This document shows positions 1-13,190 of a DNA stretch of 64,000 nucleotides, one piece after another (positions within the stretch are counted from its first letter, which is position 1; each line of letters begins with the position of its first letter). The translations under genes were made by a program, and so were the position numbers. Below the pieces are notes generated by a model that saw only the letters and a list, made by a program, of their open reading frames with translations, did not search any database and was not told where the DNA came from. This DNA is from Plecoglossus altivelis (Eukaryota > Chordata > Actinopteri > Osmeriformes > Plecoglossidae), in assembly GCA_036571765.1 (NCBI GenBank), contig BROE01000019.1:5048824-5112823 (forward strand), given 5' to 3'.

Positions 1-412
1 TCAACAGCAGCAGAACGAGGCTCATCATCGAAATCTGAGGGGAAGAAAAAAAAAAAAACCCCGAACCAAAGTGTTAAGTTGAGACCCCCGGAGACCTCAC
101 CCCTAGCCTCCCCCCTCCACGCTCGGCCTGCCGTGGTACAGCCTGGTCTTAAACGGAGTGTTCATTGGTATTTCATGGTAATTTACAGCGCAGAGCCGAA
201 CTGGCAGTCTGGCTCGGTAAGTAAAACAGAAGGGGCAAGGGGAGGATTAGATAATCAAACAGTGTGCCACTTTAAATAATCTCTGCCTCCTCTGGGAGAG
301 GTGGGACTCAAAGCCAGAGCCCTTCTGCTTTAATTGTCTGATTTTCCCTTCATTACGGTTGAGGGCCTCTGTAATTCAGCAACATTAAATATTCAGGAGC
401 CCGACCTGAGAG

Positions 413-686
413 TATAGAGAGAGAGAGGGGGGGGGGCGCTAGAGATGAAGGGAGAAATAGAGGAGGGGACATAAGTTGTGGGACTGGGGAGAGAGAGAGA
501 CAGACAAGGAAGGAGAGAAAGAGGGTGATGTGGAGGAATAAATGAAGAGTATAAGAGAGAGACAGAGAGATAAAGACCGAGAGAGACAGAGGGAGGGAGA
601 GAGCGAGAGACAGAGAGAGAGGGAGAGATACAGAGAAAGAGAGAGAGAGAGAGACAGAGACAGAGGGAGACACACAGACAGAGGGA

Positions 687-726
<40 letters not shown>
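413..726. repeat. Purine-rich (GA)n microsatellite
   Basis: Over 300 bp of GA, GGGA and GACA units, with a pure (GA)n core at about 691-726. The serine/leucine-rich and arginine/glutamate-rich open frames across it are artefacts of the repeat. Confidence 0.9.
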
Positions 727-729
<3 letters not shown>

Positions 730-2475
730 TGAGAGAGGGCATAAGGACATCTAATCATTCTCTCCCTCCCTCACTGATGTGTGGCTCATAAGAGAAGATG
801 ATCTGGCTTATTAAACCCAGAGATATTTTATATAAACAGCTGCCTCTGCCCACACAGTTAAACATGACAACGATTTTTATGAGAGAGGCTTGTGACCTCT
901 AAGTGTCTCTGCCTCAGTCTGCTTGTGTTGTTTGTTTGTTGTGTGTGTGCATCTGTTCATTTGTGTGGGTGTCGGTGCTTGTGAAACACCCATGTCATGT
1001 GCCTGAACACCCCTCAATAAAACATGGTTGAGATGAATAACACTCGCCAGTCCCTGCAGTTCAGGGTAGGCCACCCCACAGCGCCTGCAGGGGCGGAACG
1101 GCTGGCCACTCTCCAGGAAACGTGGCCCCTGTGTTGCCATGGGAACAGTTGGGACGCAAGGTCAGGGCGCATGTTCACTGTAGCCTAGGCTCATTCATTA
1201 GTCCGGCCTTAGATTTATGTCCCCCACCACAGAGGTCGCACATTCACACACCACCCACAGGGGGTGACCCCTATGAATCCCCATCTCAGCCTCTGCTTTA
1301 GTCATATCACCTGCGCTCTGCATTTATGCACAAAATGGACGGCTTTCCCTCCCTCTCTTGAATCCTTCCGACACCTTGCTTTTTCCCATCGCCATCTCTC
1401 TCTGTCTCTGCCCCCCCACCTCCCCATCCCTCTCTCTCCCCGCCCCCAGTGGAGGGATGTTAGCCTATGGTGGCCAGGCTGGCTAGTTGCTTCACCTGAG
1501 GAATATCAATCAACGTTACCGCGGCGACAGACCTCTGCTGCTGCTCTCGCAGGTTTTTTTTTCTTCTATTTCATTATGAGTCTCCCTGCTAATGCACCCT
1601 CCCACATCACCTACAGTCAAACAGCCATACCAACATCCAAGCCAAAAGCAAAGACATCAGGATAGAAGATGCTGGTACAGTGACCTCAGAGAGCAGAGAG
1701 GCTGGATAGCAGCGTGGTCACGGCCCGTGTAACAGTGCTGGACTTGACCGTTCACACGATCAGACCAGACATCATCACTGCCGTTGATGAATGCCGTCCA
1801 GCGCTTAATTTGGACTGGAAAAAACCCCGGCCGCGTTCTCAGGGACGGTCCTCTCGACAGCGAAGACGAGAGCGAATCAGAAGGACGAACGGGGCGGGCT
1901 GATCTCCGACTGCCGACACCTCCTGGAGCTAATGACTGTGAGGTGTGAATAATTAGGCGGCGGGTGCAAAGACCCTGAGATGTCTCCGATCACCAGGCTG
2001 GGGGAGAGGAGCAGACAGCCACTGAGTTCAGATGGAGACGTCTGTCAAAGCTGACACCCAGATTGCCCAGGCTTGGCTGAGCCCTCTGCCACTTACGATG
2101 CCCAAAATAACCGCTGAATCCTAAACCCCCAATAGCTCCTTAAGATCCTGCCAATCGCTGTAATAACCAGGCAGATATGTGGTGGCGCGGCGCTGCAGGG
2201 TCTGGTTGTTGTGAACAGCACATAGCCCCAGTGTGTGTGGCGATGGCCCTAGCCCAGCTGCCCTTTCCTTCCATCCAGGGAGCCTCTGTCCTGTGGGGCC
2301 CGGTGACTGGCACTGACCTGCTCTGGGTCCCAGTCAAGCGAATCTCCGAAGGCTCACTGAGGGGTTAGGTAAATATTGGTTGAAGCAGCTGCTCTCTCAG
2401 TTATTGTGTCTGCCTGTGTTCCTCCTCTGTCCCTGGCTGCTATAAATCACACACAGCAATTAGTGATGGGCTGCC

Positions 2476-2476
<1 letters not shown>

Positions 2477-2523
<47 letters not shown>
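2477..2523. repeat. (CCTG)n tetranucleotide repeat
   Basis: About eleven perfect CCTG units, followed by degenerate CCTGCCTC sequence to about 2610. The same unit recurs at 35816. Confidence 0.92.
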
Positions 2524-2524
<1 letters not shown>

Positions 2525-3230
2525 TCTCTGGCTGCCTGCCTCTCCCGCGTGCCTCCACCAGCCTCTGTCTCCTGCCTGCCTCTTACAGCCTGCCTCCCCT
2601 ACCTGCCTCCCCTCCTCCTGCCTCCATGCTACCCATGCCTTCATTCTGTCTTCCTCCTCCAGCCTGTCTCTCGGTTAGCAAATTCATCACAGTCCAGAAC
2701 AGAACATGTTTAGATTTACGATGTTACTATGTTGCAATTGTGGTAATTATTTTGTTAATCATGACTTATTTACAGTGTTTGTTGATTGCGTCCTATAATC
2801 AAACAATCCAGAAACAAGCATCATCTAGATCCCAACCCAGACGCTGCACAGGAACAGCTATCCACACCCCAATTACCATATTGCTCTAAATTACCACAAT
2901 CATCAGGGGAGCATTTAGCATGGCCCCTACCCCAGCCCTCCCTTGTACATAGCGAGAGAGAAAAAAATTACTTGCAATAATGCTCAAACGAATATAATTG
3001 GTTTATATTGCGTTTTATTTCTGATTGGTGTGCCAGTGGCTGTTGTGTCCAGGGTAATTAGGAAGTAAGGAGGGTGTGATTGGCGTGGGGCGAGTGAGGT
3101 AGGAGGCCCTGCACAAAGCGAGGGGAGAGAGAGCACAGGTGCCACCCCTCTGCCTTTTGCTGTGCAGAAGACAGCCTGCAGCACTGCTTTTGCAGTGGCA
3201 CAGAGCGGCCAGATAGCCACCCCCTCCCTT

Positions 3231-3350
3231 TTCACACACACACACACGCACGCTCACGCACACACAGGGGACAGGGCTGAAGAGAGAGAGAGACTGGGGA
3301 GGGAGGAAGAAAGAGAGGGAGGGAAGGAGGGAGGGAGGGAGGGAGGGGGA
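3231..3350. repeat. (CA)n followed by (GGGA)n tract
   Basis: A short CA run at about 3235-3267, then purine-rich GAGA and GGGA units to about 3350. Confidence 0.75.
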
Positions 3351-3900
3351 GGTAGGTGGAGCAGGTGGAGAGTGGTGGGGATTGGACAGGGGGTGATTTG
3401 AAGAGAATGTGACTGTCTTGTGAGGCTTGCAGAATTCGAAAAAAGCAAGGTTGTCACGTCAGGGAGCCCCCCCACCCTCCTCCTCCTCTCCCCAACACAC
3501 ACACACACACTCCTTTTCATATCGCACATGCAACTCACTATGTCTGTCTATCTCATTCTCTCCTCTGTAATATACTGCCCTCACTCCTTGTCTTCCTCTG
3601 CCTTACTCTGTTTCAATCTCTGGTTTGACTGCTCTCTCCATCTGCTTCTCTCGCTGCATTTTTCTCTGTTCTCTCCTTTTCTTTCTCTGCTGTTTCTCTC
3701 TCTGGCGCTCTCTCTGTCTCCCTCTCTCTTTCTCTGTGTGTCTCACACACCTGCTGACAGCTGGGGCTGTTCTGAGGGAATTTGGAGAGGTACTGGATAA
3801 AAACAGAAGACAGAAATGTGAAACAGCATTTTGCCATTTCTGAAACGTGTCTCTCGCTCTCTTTTTTGTGGAGGGATGGGAGGGTTGTCTGCTCGTCATT

Positions 3901-4010
3901 CTCCACCTCTCTACCTCCCCCCTCCCTCCTCTCCCTCTCTACCTCCCCCTCCCTCCCTACTTCCCCCTCCCTCCCTACCACCCCCTCCCTCTCTACCTCC
4001 CCCCTCNTCT
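3901..4010. repeat. Pyrimidine-rich minisatellite containing one N
   Basis: Imperfect units of about 19-20 bp built from CCTCCC and CTAC. One undetermined base at about 4007 suggests the repeat was hard to sequence. Confidence 0.75.
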
Positions 4011-4291
4011 CGCCAGCAGACATATTCTTCTCTTTAGGTGCACCATGACTGGAGAGAGAAAGAGAGAGGTGAGCTGGTTACTGTGGCAACCAGGAGAGTG
4101 ACTCTCAGGCGATGACATGAGCATGGGGAGAGCGAGGGTGTAGGAGAGGGGGATGGGGGGGAGAGGATGGAGAGAGACGAGAGGAAGGGGGGGACTTAGT
4201 AGGAACCAGGAGGCAGATCAGAGGGAGGTGTCAGTGGGTTACTGCACGGAGAGATGCTCCCTCTCTTTTCCTCCGCAGAAGAAAGGGATGT

Positions 4292-4308
4292 AAAAAAAAA
4301 AAAAAAAA
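4292..4308. repeat. (A)17 homopolymer
   Basis: A 17-base A run without an adjacent retroelement body or target-site duplication that I can see. Confidence 0.8.
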
Positions 4309-5399
4309 CTGAAAACAAAAGAGCCTGTCTTTAGAGTGTGTGTGCTGGATTGGACTGTCAGAGCTCAGTACTAACAACCTCAGCTTGCTGTTCTTGCCAG
4401 ACACTGGCTTATTCACACTGACACAGACACACACTCTCATACGACACTACAACTGAACTACAGGGTATCAATGTTAGACCCCCCAAAAAAGATTGTTCTC
4501 TATCAGAACAAATATTTGAATGTGAAACCGGATAACCACATCAACCTGGTTAATCCAATTTAACAGGCAAACTAAATACACCGCAGGACTTTAGATCTGG
4601 CGATCAGGAGATTAGATCTGTTAACGTTCAATTCAGATACTGCTGCTACTCCTCCTTCTTGTTCTCCCTTGTCCAGGGTTGGTGACAGGCCAGGCTTGGT
4701 GACCGGCCAGGCCCTGTTGAGTGTCACCCACTGAGGAGTCCCCTGTGACCTTTAAACAGAAGCCTGCAGAGAAACAGACTGCATGGGAGAAACAGACCCA
4801 ATGGGGTGGCTGTAATGAATATGCTGCCCCCTGTGGTGGGGATGACCTTCTGAAAGCAATGACAATAACAACAAACCATGAATCCAGCCATTCCTGCTGG
4901 GAGATGCCCTCCAGCCAAGGACAAACTGTCCTAGAGACTGGATGGACACTTGGTAGTATCCAGTAGGTCACACAGAACTAAAGCTATGGTTCTGAAGTAA
5001 CGTGCCCCTCTACAGAAATAGGGGAACAGCCAATGAGATGAGGCCACATAGGCTCCGGTCCATTTACTCCAGTGGAGGGGAATTCCCCTCCATCAGACGG
5101 CATCAAACGGTTTCAAACAGTATCAAAGTTTAATCAGACGCACGTTACATGACACAGCGCAGAATGACAGAACTCTGGCGCCGTCAGACATGACAGCGTT
5201 CACCGTGGCGGGTATCAAAAGTGGGCTCGGCTCCTGCCTGCCCCTCCCCGACGGCGGGATGTTCTGCAACGCTAACGCACTCAAGTCTTTATGCAAGCAG
5301 AGCGGCGCGTGGGGGCGTGTGATCTCAGCGACGCGCCGTATCAAACGGCAGCCGTCGCGAGAGAGAGACGGAAGAGACGGAGAGCGACAGCGAGGGACT

Positions 5400-5825
5400 G
5401 ATAGATGGAGGGGGGACTGGGGGTGTGGGGGGGGAGTTCGTCGGGGGGACGGGAGTGGGGGGGGGCATCCTTATGTTTCAAAGACGGAAGGTACTTTTAT
5501 CTCACTGTGACGGGGAGGGGGGGTTACGGGCGCAGTGACGGGGGTCAGAGAGGGGAGGCATATGGCACCTTGAATATTTTGCCATGACAAGTGACAGGTT
5601 AACTGCACAGTCGGCGGAGTGGGGTAGGGTTGGGTGGGGTGTGGAGGGAAATGCGAATGAGGAAGTGTGTGTGTGTATGTGGAAGTGGGGTGGGGGGGTG
5701 GGTAGATCAGTAAGGTTGCTAAACGTTCCCATCTGTTCATATCCCCGGGCGCCTAGCTAGCTGCTACTGTCTTATGTAGATGAAGCCCAGCACAGAAGAG
5801 GAGGGGGTGGGGGGTGGGGGGGGGC
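5400..5825 (+). repeat. Cluster of long G runs
   Basis: Runs of four to nine G recur at about 5408-5465, 5513-5525, 5620-5645, 5685-5702 and 5800-5823 on the plus strand. The density fits G-quadruplex-forming DNA. Confidence 0.7.
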
Positions 5826-6196
5826 TTCTCCACTTAGAGCGGATATATAAATGTATTTGAATAATAAGAGCAGTCGAATGTGAAAACGAGATGCACCAGG
5901 GTCAAACTGTTGCCCGCCAGCACTTCTCTCCGTTCTCTTCCTGATGATCACATATTTTGCAGATGAACGTTGTAACCCTTTTCCGGCGCTGCTCCGCTCA
6001 TTAAGGCCTGACTTCCTCTGGGCCCAGCCCTGTCCCAGGAGAGGACATGCTTAATAGGGATCTGATACAGTATGAGGTCTATGTATTTATCTGGGCTGCT
6101 GCACTTTACCACCAAAAACGTCATGTGTATCTCAGCGTTGCTTTTCCAACAGGAGCCAGACTGAAGCAGCAGCCTGTCATGTTCACCCAGGGAGGC

Positions 6197-6305
6197 AGCC
6201 ACTGCAGCCACTGCAGACACTGCAGACACTGCAGCCACTGCAGACACTGCAGCCACTGCAGACATTACAGACACTGCAGACATTACAGACACTGCAGACA
6301 CTGCA
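6197..6305 (+). repeat. 9-bp tandem repeat, about 12 copies
   Basis: Unit CACTGCAG followed by A or C, with two interspersed CATTACAGA variants. It creates PstI sites in most copies. The His-Cys-rich reading frame across it (HCRHC pattern) reflects the repeat and is not a zinc-finger gene. Confidence 0.9.
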
Positions 6306-7017
6306 CTCTGGTCTCCACTGACTTCCAGGTACGTTATGAGTCACAATTAAGTGTCAAGCGTACAAATAATAGAAGCATGGTGTTTTCTCATGCGCCCTCC
6401 TTAACACCACCCATCACCATCTGCATTTATTTGAGGGTCGGCTTGTTTCTGTTACCCGTTTGTCGTTTGTCGATGACACTGGGCATCTGGCTAGCCATCT
6501 AGCCTGCTACCTCTGCTCCCAGAGGGTGTCCCTGGCATAGCTGGGACAATAGACAGCGCTCCCACCTCGATCACCGATCTGAATCTCAGACAGATGAATC
6601 CCACAGATTACTTGCATCATTCGTTGCCGTGCTACCAGATATAGTCAATATGCTGCGCTGTGCTGCTCCTGCTAAACCCGTGGCATATTCAAATGAGGAT
6701 AAGGAGCTTCTGGTGGAGTGAGGGGATAGGAGGAAGGAAAAGCCTAGGCCTCGTCTGAATCTGGTAAACTGTCACATTGAGGGATTAACGGCCAAATCCC
6801 CTGGCAAAAATAGAGTTCCCTGCTTATTTACTAGCCTTACAACCAGCTGCAAACCATCTGTACTTAATTGTAAGACACAAACTTTATGAAGATCAACAGG
6901 GGATTTGGCCATAAAGCCTCTTACCCTTTTGAATTGGGGTCCGTTCTCCTGGACAGAAAGGGAGGACGCTTTGGACACGACATCACAACGTGCCTGGAAA
7001 GTCGTCGAACCGCAACC

Positions 7018-7275
7018 GCACACACACACACACACAACCACACACACACACACACACGCACACACACACACGCACACACACAGGTGCACGCACACAGTCA
7101 CAAACACACATACCTACACACACACACACACAACCACACACACATACACACACACACACACACACACATAACCACACACACATACACACACGCACGCACG
7201 CGCACACACACACACACACACAGGTGCACGCACACAGTCACAAACACACATACCTACACATGCGTGTACACACAC
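7018..7275. repeat. Compound (CA)n array with a duplicated block
   Basis: Mostly CA and CACACG units. A block beginning CAGGTGCACGCACACAGT occurs at 7081 and again at 7221, exactly 140 bp apart. Confidence 0.9.
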
Positions 7276-8245
7276 ATGCCCAACATGACACACGCAGATT
7301 GGTTTTTTCAAGGTCTCAGTGTTCGATTCAACCTGGTGCATCGCTAGGATTCATATCGTGGCGCGCGCACACACATTCGGCATCAAAGCAGCTAATTGTC
7401 TTGAGGCTGAGTGGTCTTCAGTGAGGCCACTCATTACATCCCAATTAGGCATGAGCCGCCCTGCTAACCCACACTCAGACAGGCAAATCAGCATGGAGGG
7501 GCTAGCTGGAGCCTCCGCATGCTCCCAGCCAACCATGCAGGACAGACACAGCACCTAGCATGGTTGGGTGCATGTTGCCATAACAGGTCTTTACTACATG
7601 TTCTTGCTGGGCGCGAGGGATAAGAGGACCTGTCCAAGCCCAGCCAGGGAGTGGCAGGTAGCCTTGGTAATCCTCTTAGGTCAGGATCTGGGTTGGGGTT
7701 GGGATGGGAGGGGTCAACAAGGGGCGCTGCCCTGGCGGGAGGGGCGTGACAGGTTACCCCTCACATATCGCACATGCGCCGCGATCACCTAAATAAGAAG
7801 AGGTGGACAGTGGGAAGGACTGACTGAGAGAGAAAGAGACACTGGGCCCATCTGGGGAAGGGGGGGTGTGGTTAAGGGGTCAGGGGGGTGGGGTGCCGGG
7901 GTGGCTAACTGGTCAAAGATGTCTGTACCAAGGAACTCACAGACATAAACCTAAGACTGACCAAATATTGTTGGCCCCTAAGCTGCTGGCTGCTTTAACT
8001 CATTTATTTTCTTCCTCTGCGCTAATTCCATCCATCTCCATATGTTGAGGGGTTGGGGAGCGTTGGGGTAAAGGAGGGGGTGGGGGGATTAGAGCCTACT
8101 GTCTGGAGCAGGCCTCTGTGTAATCACACTGGAAGACTGGCCATTGTGCACCCCGTGTGGGTCTAATCCTAGAAGCGTGTTCCTCCCCTGCACAGAGCAA
8201 AGCCCCCTGGGCGGAGAGACGCCCAACCAGCAATGGCACACTGAC

Positions 8246-8340
8246 TCCCTGACCCCCAAACCCTGGCCCCCCAGGCCCCTGCCCCCCAGGTCCTTTCCCC
8301 CCCAGGCCCTGACCCCCCCCCAGGCCCTAACCCCTCAGGC
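8246..8340. repeat. C-rich CCCCAGGCCCT minisatellite
   Basis: Four to five imperfect copies of a 16-20-bp unit with CCCCAGGCCC at its core. Confidence 0.75.
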
Positions 8341-8618
8341 TTGCCCCTACCTTCCAACCAGTGCAGGGCTCAGGCACCAGCTCTAGCCACCCTAGTGTAG
8401 GCAAACACACTCCTGAGTGAGTTGGGTCTATCACTAAAGAACTGTTGAATCTATTGTTCAGCAGTCACAAGCATCAGAGTGCCCAATCATTTGTTGACAG
8501 GACAGGTATAGTAGGAGAGATATAGTAGATCACTATGACAACAAGCTGCACAGGAGACAACATATTATTTGTCAAAGGTCTCATCACCCCTGTAATGACA
8601 CTCCCTACCCCCTCTCAC

Positions 8619-8644
<26 letters not shown>
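8619..8644. repeat. (CA)n microsatellite
   Basis: Thirteen CA units followed by interrupted CA-rich sequence to about 8745. Confidence 0.85.
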
Positions 8645-8649
<5 letters not shown>

Positions 8650-10279
8650 CACACACATATTATACACACCATCTCCATACTTGTTAGCAGGTATAATCCC
8701 TATAGGCCCATCTGCCAGACACACACACATAAACACACACACAGGGCATTGCCCATTAGAGGAGCCATTATGGGTGCGTTTGAATGGGCTGCCTGATCAC
8801 TTACCTAGCCTGTGTGTTTGCTCTGTCTATACAGAGGCAGACAATAGTGCTATTAAATCTCCTCTCTCTTCTCTTTCACACAGATAAGGATCTATTTGAG
8901 TTGCAGCGAAGTGATGGTGAGTGATGAGCAGAACACCTGTCGCTGGGTTTGCTGTTCGCTGTTCACAAGGTGTGTGTCTGTCCCTCTACAATGTACTGCA
9001 CTGAAGCATGAACTGCCCTTAGGAGGGCCCAATGAAAACATGCCCCCCCCCCTAAAAAATGATGACTTTAAAGCCAATAAAAATGACTGAAAATTGGTAC
9101 TATAATTAAAATGCTTTAGTAGAGACATAATCAATTACATGGGAGGTTTTCTAGATGGCCGGACAAATTTGTATTTGTTTTTGAATTTGTAGAGAAATGT
9201 TTCATTCTTGCCATGCAGGTTGAAATTCAATGAATAGAGAATGATTATTCAGCCTTGATAAACAGGCTGGGCAGGGATGTTAGTAGAATGAACTCATTAC
9301 AGGGACAGTGTCCTGCTGAAAGGAAGCAATCATAGACTAATTCAGATCAGTAAACAGTCTCCCAAACAAGCAGTCATTCAAACCAAGTGGACTGACTTGA
9401 CTTGAGTTAAACAGCCATTTATTTGCAACTATACAGCTAAGCGGGAGTCACTTAAACACCATATGCATACAAATGCTCATTATCGGGCCATTTGACTTGT
9501 CTCATTTAATAAAAACCTGTTCCACTTTGGCAATAATTCTACTGATCGCCTTGTTAGGTGCGTGGAAGAGCGTTTCTCTACAATGGTTAATTCATTCGTT
9601 CAACCACTTCTTGAATACGAAATTTAAGTAATTTTCATCAACAAACACCAGCAGGCAAAATGGCTGCTTTAAGTCCACAGACCGTTGGAGCCTCCTAGAA
9701 AGAACAACATTCAACGTAGGCTCCCCCCCCCCCCTCTCGCTTCTGATTGGGAGCAGATTAAGAACTCTGTTGTGTAACACAGTTGATTGCTTTTCCTTCA
9801 AGAGTGCCACAGTGTTGCAGGCGTGCCAAGAGATCCAGAGTTGGGGCAACCTGAGCTTTGCCAGTAATAATCCTGGTTTGGGGCTAAACTAGGATCAATA
9901 CAGCAGAAAACACCGTGTAATCAGGACCACAGCACCCCAAGAACCCAGACATAACATACAGCAGATGTTGATCCACAATGGCAGTACAACATATGTCCAA
10001 GGCGCTGTCATCGAAAGAGCGGAGAAGTCAAACACGGGAGTCTGGCGCATTGTAGCGAGAACAACCATCTCCGATTCAATCCTCTTCACGTCTTGTTAAA
10101 AAATGGCCCTGGCATCTTTAAAATGATGGCCGTGGTAAGTCGATGTAGCGTTGAGGAAACACAAGAGAAGTCCGTTCAAAAGACAAGATATTGTTTGCAG
10201 ACAAGAAGAGAGCTGAATTCTGCTCAGAGGAGACTTCTCCCCTTCCAATTCTTGGGCTGTGAGAGACCCCTCAGTGATC

Positions 10280-10352
10280 ATTCTGTGTGTGTGTGTGTGT
10301 GTGTGCGTGTGTGAGTGTGTGCGTGTGTGCGCGTGCGTGCGTGTGCGCGCGC
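10280..10352. repeat. (GT)n/(GC) microsatellite
   Basis: Alternating purine-pyrimidine tract of GT with GC interruptions, able to adopt Z-DNA. Confidence 0.85.
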
Positions 10353-13065
10353 TTCTCAGGAAGATGGAGAGAAAATGGCTGCACAAGGTCACATGGTCTG
10401 GCCTCCATTTTGGAGTTTGCATAATGTTTCAGCAGGTTCAACGGCTGTCTGTCATGTGCAAACACAGACACGGAGAAATCTGCGCCACGGTAACGCTGAC
10501 TGCACAGTAGCAAAAGCTTTTAAAAACCAAGCAGAATTTTAAAAGAGGAATAAACTCGCTAACATACAGTCAGCTTAATAGCTGATGAGAGAAAGAAGCT
10601 TATCTTCCCAACACAGCTAATATGAGCTCCTCAATTAGATGAAAGGCACTCTCTCTTTCTCTAATTTTTTGTTCAATTTCTCCAGGCAATTTATTTGGGG
10701 GTGGGAGGGGGGGGGCGATAGACGAGCAGCAAATGCCATTGGCTGAGTCTAACATGTGTCATACACTGTTTGCACCAATCAGGTGTCCCAGAATACATCA
10801 ACTGAAAACCTCAGCAACAACACGTTTATTTACTGTAGTAAAGGTTGATGCCGTTTTAAATGCGTGTACCTTGTCACACAGTTGTTCGAAAATTAACTTT
10901 TGTATTTAATGGGAATGAATGCAGAAAGTTGGTAAAAATCGAGTTTCTCTCATTCTGGGTTATGGGTTTATATAATAAAAAATCTTTACATGAATTGTTT
11001 GCTGAAAGGTCTACAATATTTGTTGAATCCAAATATTTCGATCAAAAAGAGGAACAACAGTGGACATGCCAAGTTACTATGTAACATTTATATTGACGGT
11101 GGTACTGTTATCGGAAACATAGTTTATTCTGTCTGCAGCATTTCGGATTAAAGTGGATTATGAAAAGAATACCACACCAAAAAAAACAACCTTCTGCATA
11201 ATGCTTATCTGTTCAACATTTTCTTCCCAAGAAGTCTTTTTACTCTGACTCTACACAATGTATCTCTCTCCACAGCTGCCATGTGTAACTAAAGGATTAG
11301 CAAGCAGCTTCGGAAAAAAATGGATTGAACTACCTCAGACAAAATGCCGGTTGTGTTCCCTACTCTTGTCCATTGCTGAGACTATGAACAAGAATTCCAC
11401 ATACATGCTGTTCCTGTCTGGGTCTTAGTGTTGATGGTGAAATGAGCCTTGTTCTTTAGAATTGATTTATTATTGCAGCTTATTCTATTTATTTATCATG
11501 TACATTATTGTATATCTTGAAGGAATAATATTGACATGCTACACTTTAATCATATCTAATTGTTTTCACATTTTAAAGAGACAAATTTAATGTATATAAA
11601 TACATGGAAATTGTTTCTGGCTTTGAAAATATAATTGTGTATTTAATAATAAATAATAAACCAAATAATAATAGAGAAGCATTTTGATGTTTTAAATTTT
11701 GAATGACTAAGAACTATATGAAATTATTGACAAAATTGTACAGTGCCAATCAAACAAAGGTTAGCCAAAGTTAAAATGTACTTATTGTATTTATGATTTA
11801 TTGAAAATTAATATAATAATATCACTACACAGAAAATATTCACTATATAAACGTTTAAATTCCATGAAAATGTAAATGTTCAACACAAAAATACATATTG
11901 CAGGTCATCAATTTGTTCCTTATAGTTTCTTATTTCACATGATTATTTTTTGCACATGCACAAATGCTGAAATAATGCATTGTCATACAGAGAACACTTT
12001 GTAAGGCCACTCTGTCGACAAAACTGGTGTTTGACCAAGCTGCATGGACTCCCTAATTATGTTCTTAATCATCAGTTCACCATCTGCTCCAGAACACTTT
12101 TATGAGATTCAAGGTTACTTATCACAGTGTAGAAAACAGGTCTCTGGGAGCATACATGACAGGGCACCTGGTCTTGGAGGGGAGGGGGGAGGGAGGGGTT
12201 GGCAAAAAATTCCCAGAACCCTCTCTGTATGCAGCGCATGGTGTCTAGGGATGTCATTTTCCCAGCTGCCCAGGCTGTCTATCTATCCAGGTGATTTCCC
12301 ATGGCGGGTCGCCTTGGAAACACCTTTCGGCAGGTCACCTTTATCCTGCCACTGTCGCTCCCACATGAATTAATTTACTTCATTATTCCCTGTTTTGATT
12401 AGCATCTGAACCTTGGGGAGGACTCCTCCTCGCTCCTCTCGTCTTCTCTGACTTGTGAGAGAGCAGGAGACATGGACCGCGGTGGATCTATGATTGGGCT
12501 CCTCCTTCAGTTGTTTACTCCACAGTTCAGTCTGACTGCAGCATCTTCATTGTGTAACAAGTCTTTCTTGGAAAGCCAATACTTTTTTTTTCAGAGGCAT
12601 GGATAAGGTAAGTTGGCCAAGGGAGTTGTAACCAAGGTTGTTTGAGTCTAAAGTACACATCCACTGACTTCACAATACAATGCATTCTGTTCCACATGAT
12701 CTGGTCATGTTAGTGTAAACAGAATACAAACAGACACACCTGCGTAGTCTGGTGTAAATCTCCTAGACATATTTTAATCGCTTACATTTAACAGTATCTG
12801 TGTATGGGCCAGTTTAGTCTGTGAGAGCAGGGAAGTTGATCGCCTGCAAAATAATGGTGATATACTAAAATGCAAACCCCTCATTCAAATGCACATCAAG
12901 CAGCTATTTTCTGATGTCAGCTGATGTATCACTCCTCGCCTGTCCCTTGGTGTAAACATCTCAAAATGCTCAAACATGGAGCGGCTTGTCGTGAGTCTGC
13001 ATTAAAGCTCAAGTCATGTTTTTCCTCATTGCTTTCTCTCCCTGATAGAGCATGCAACGCAGAGG

Positions 13066-13190
13066 GAGAGAGGGAGACAGCAAGAGACAGAAAAGGAGAA
13101 ATAGAGAGAGAGAGGGAGAGAGAAGGAAAGCGATAAGGAGAGAGAAGGAGAGAGAGGGAGTGAAGAGAGAGAGAGACAGGGTGTGTGTGT
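13066..13190. repeat. (GA)n-rich tract
   Basis: Imperfect GA/GGGA repeats ending in a short (GT)n. Confidence 0.8.

Noticed and set aside
353..758. Overlapping open frames rich in Ser-Leu or Arg-Glu
   Set aside because: They arise from (GA)n/(CT)n periodicity; all frames stay open and none has a domain or splice context.
6047..6502. Open frame with an HCRHCSHC pattern resembling a cysteine-histidine metal-binding protein
   Set aside because: The pattern is the direct translation of the 9-bp CACTGCAGA repeat; no exon context or conservation.
6772..7424. Several open frames of Thr-His or Cys-Val repeats
   Set aside because: Products of the (CA)n array in every frame and both strands.
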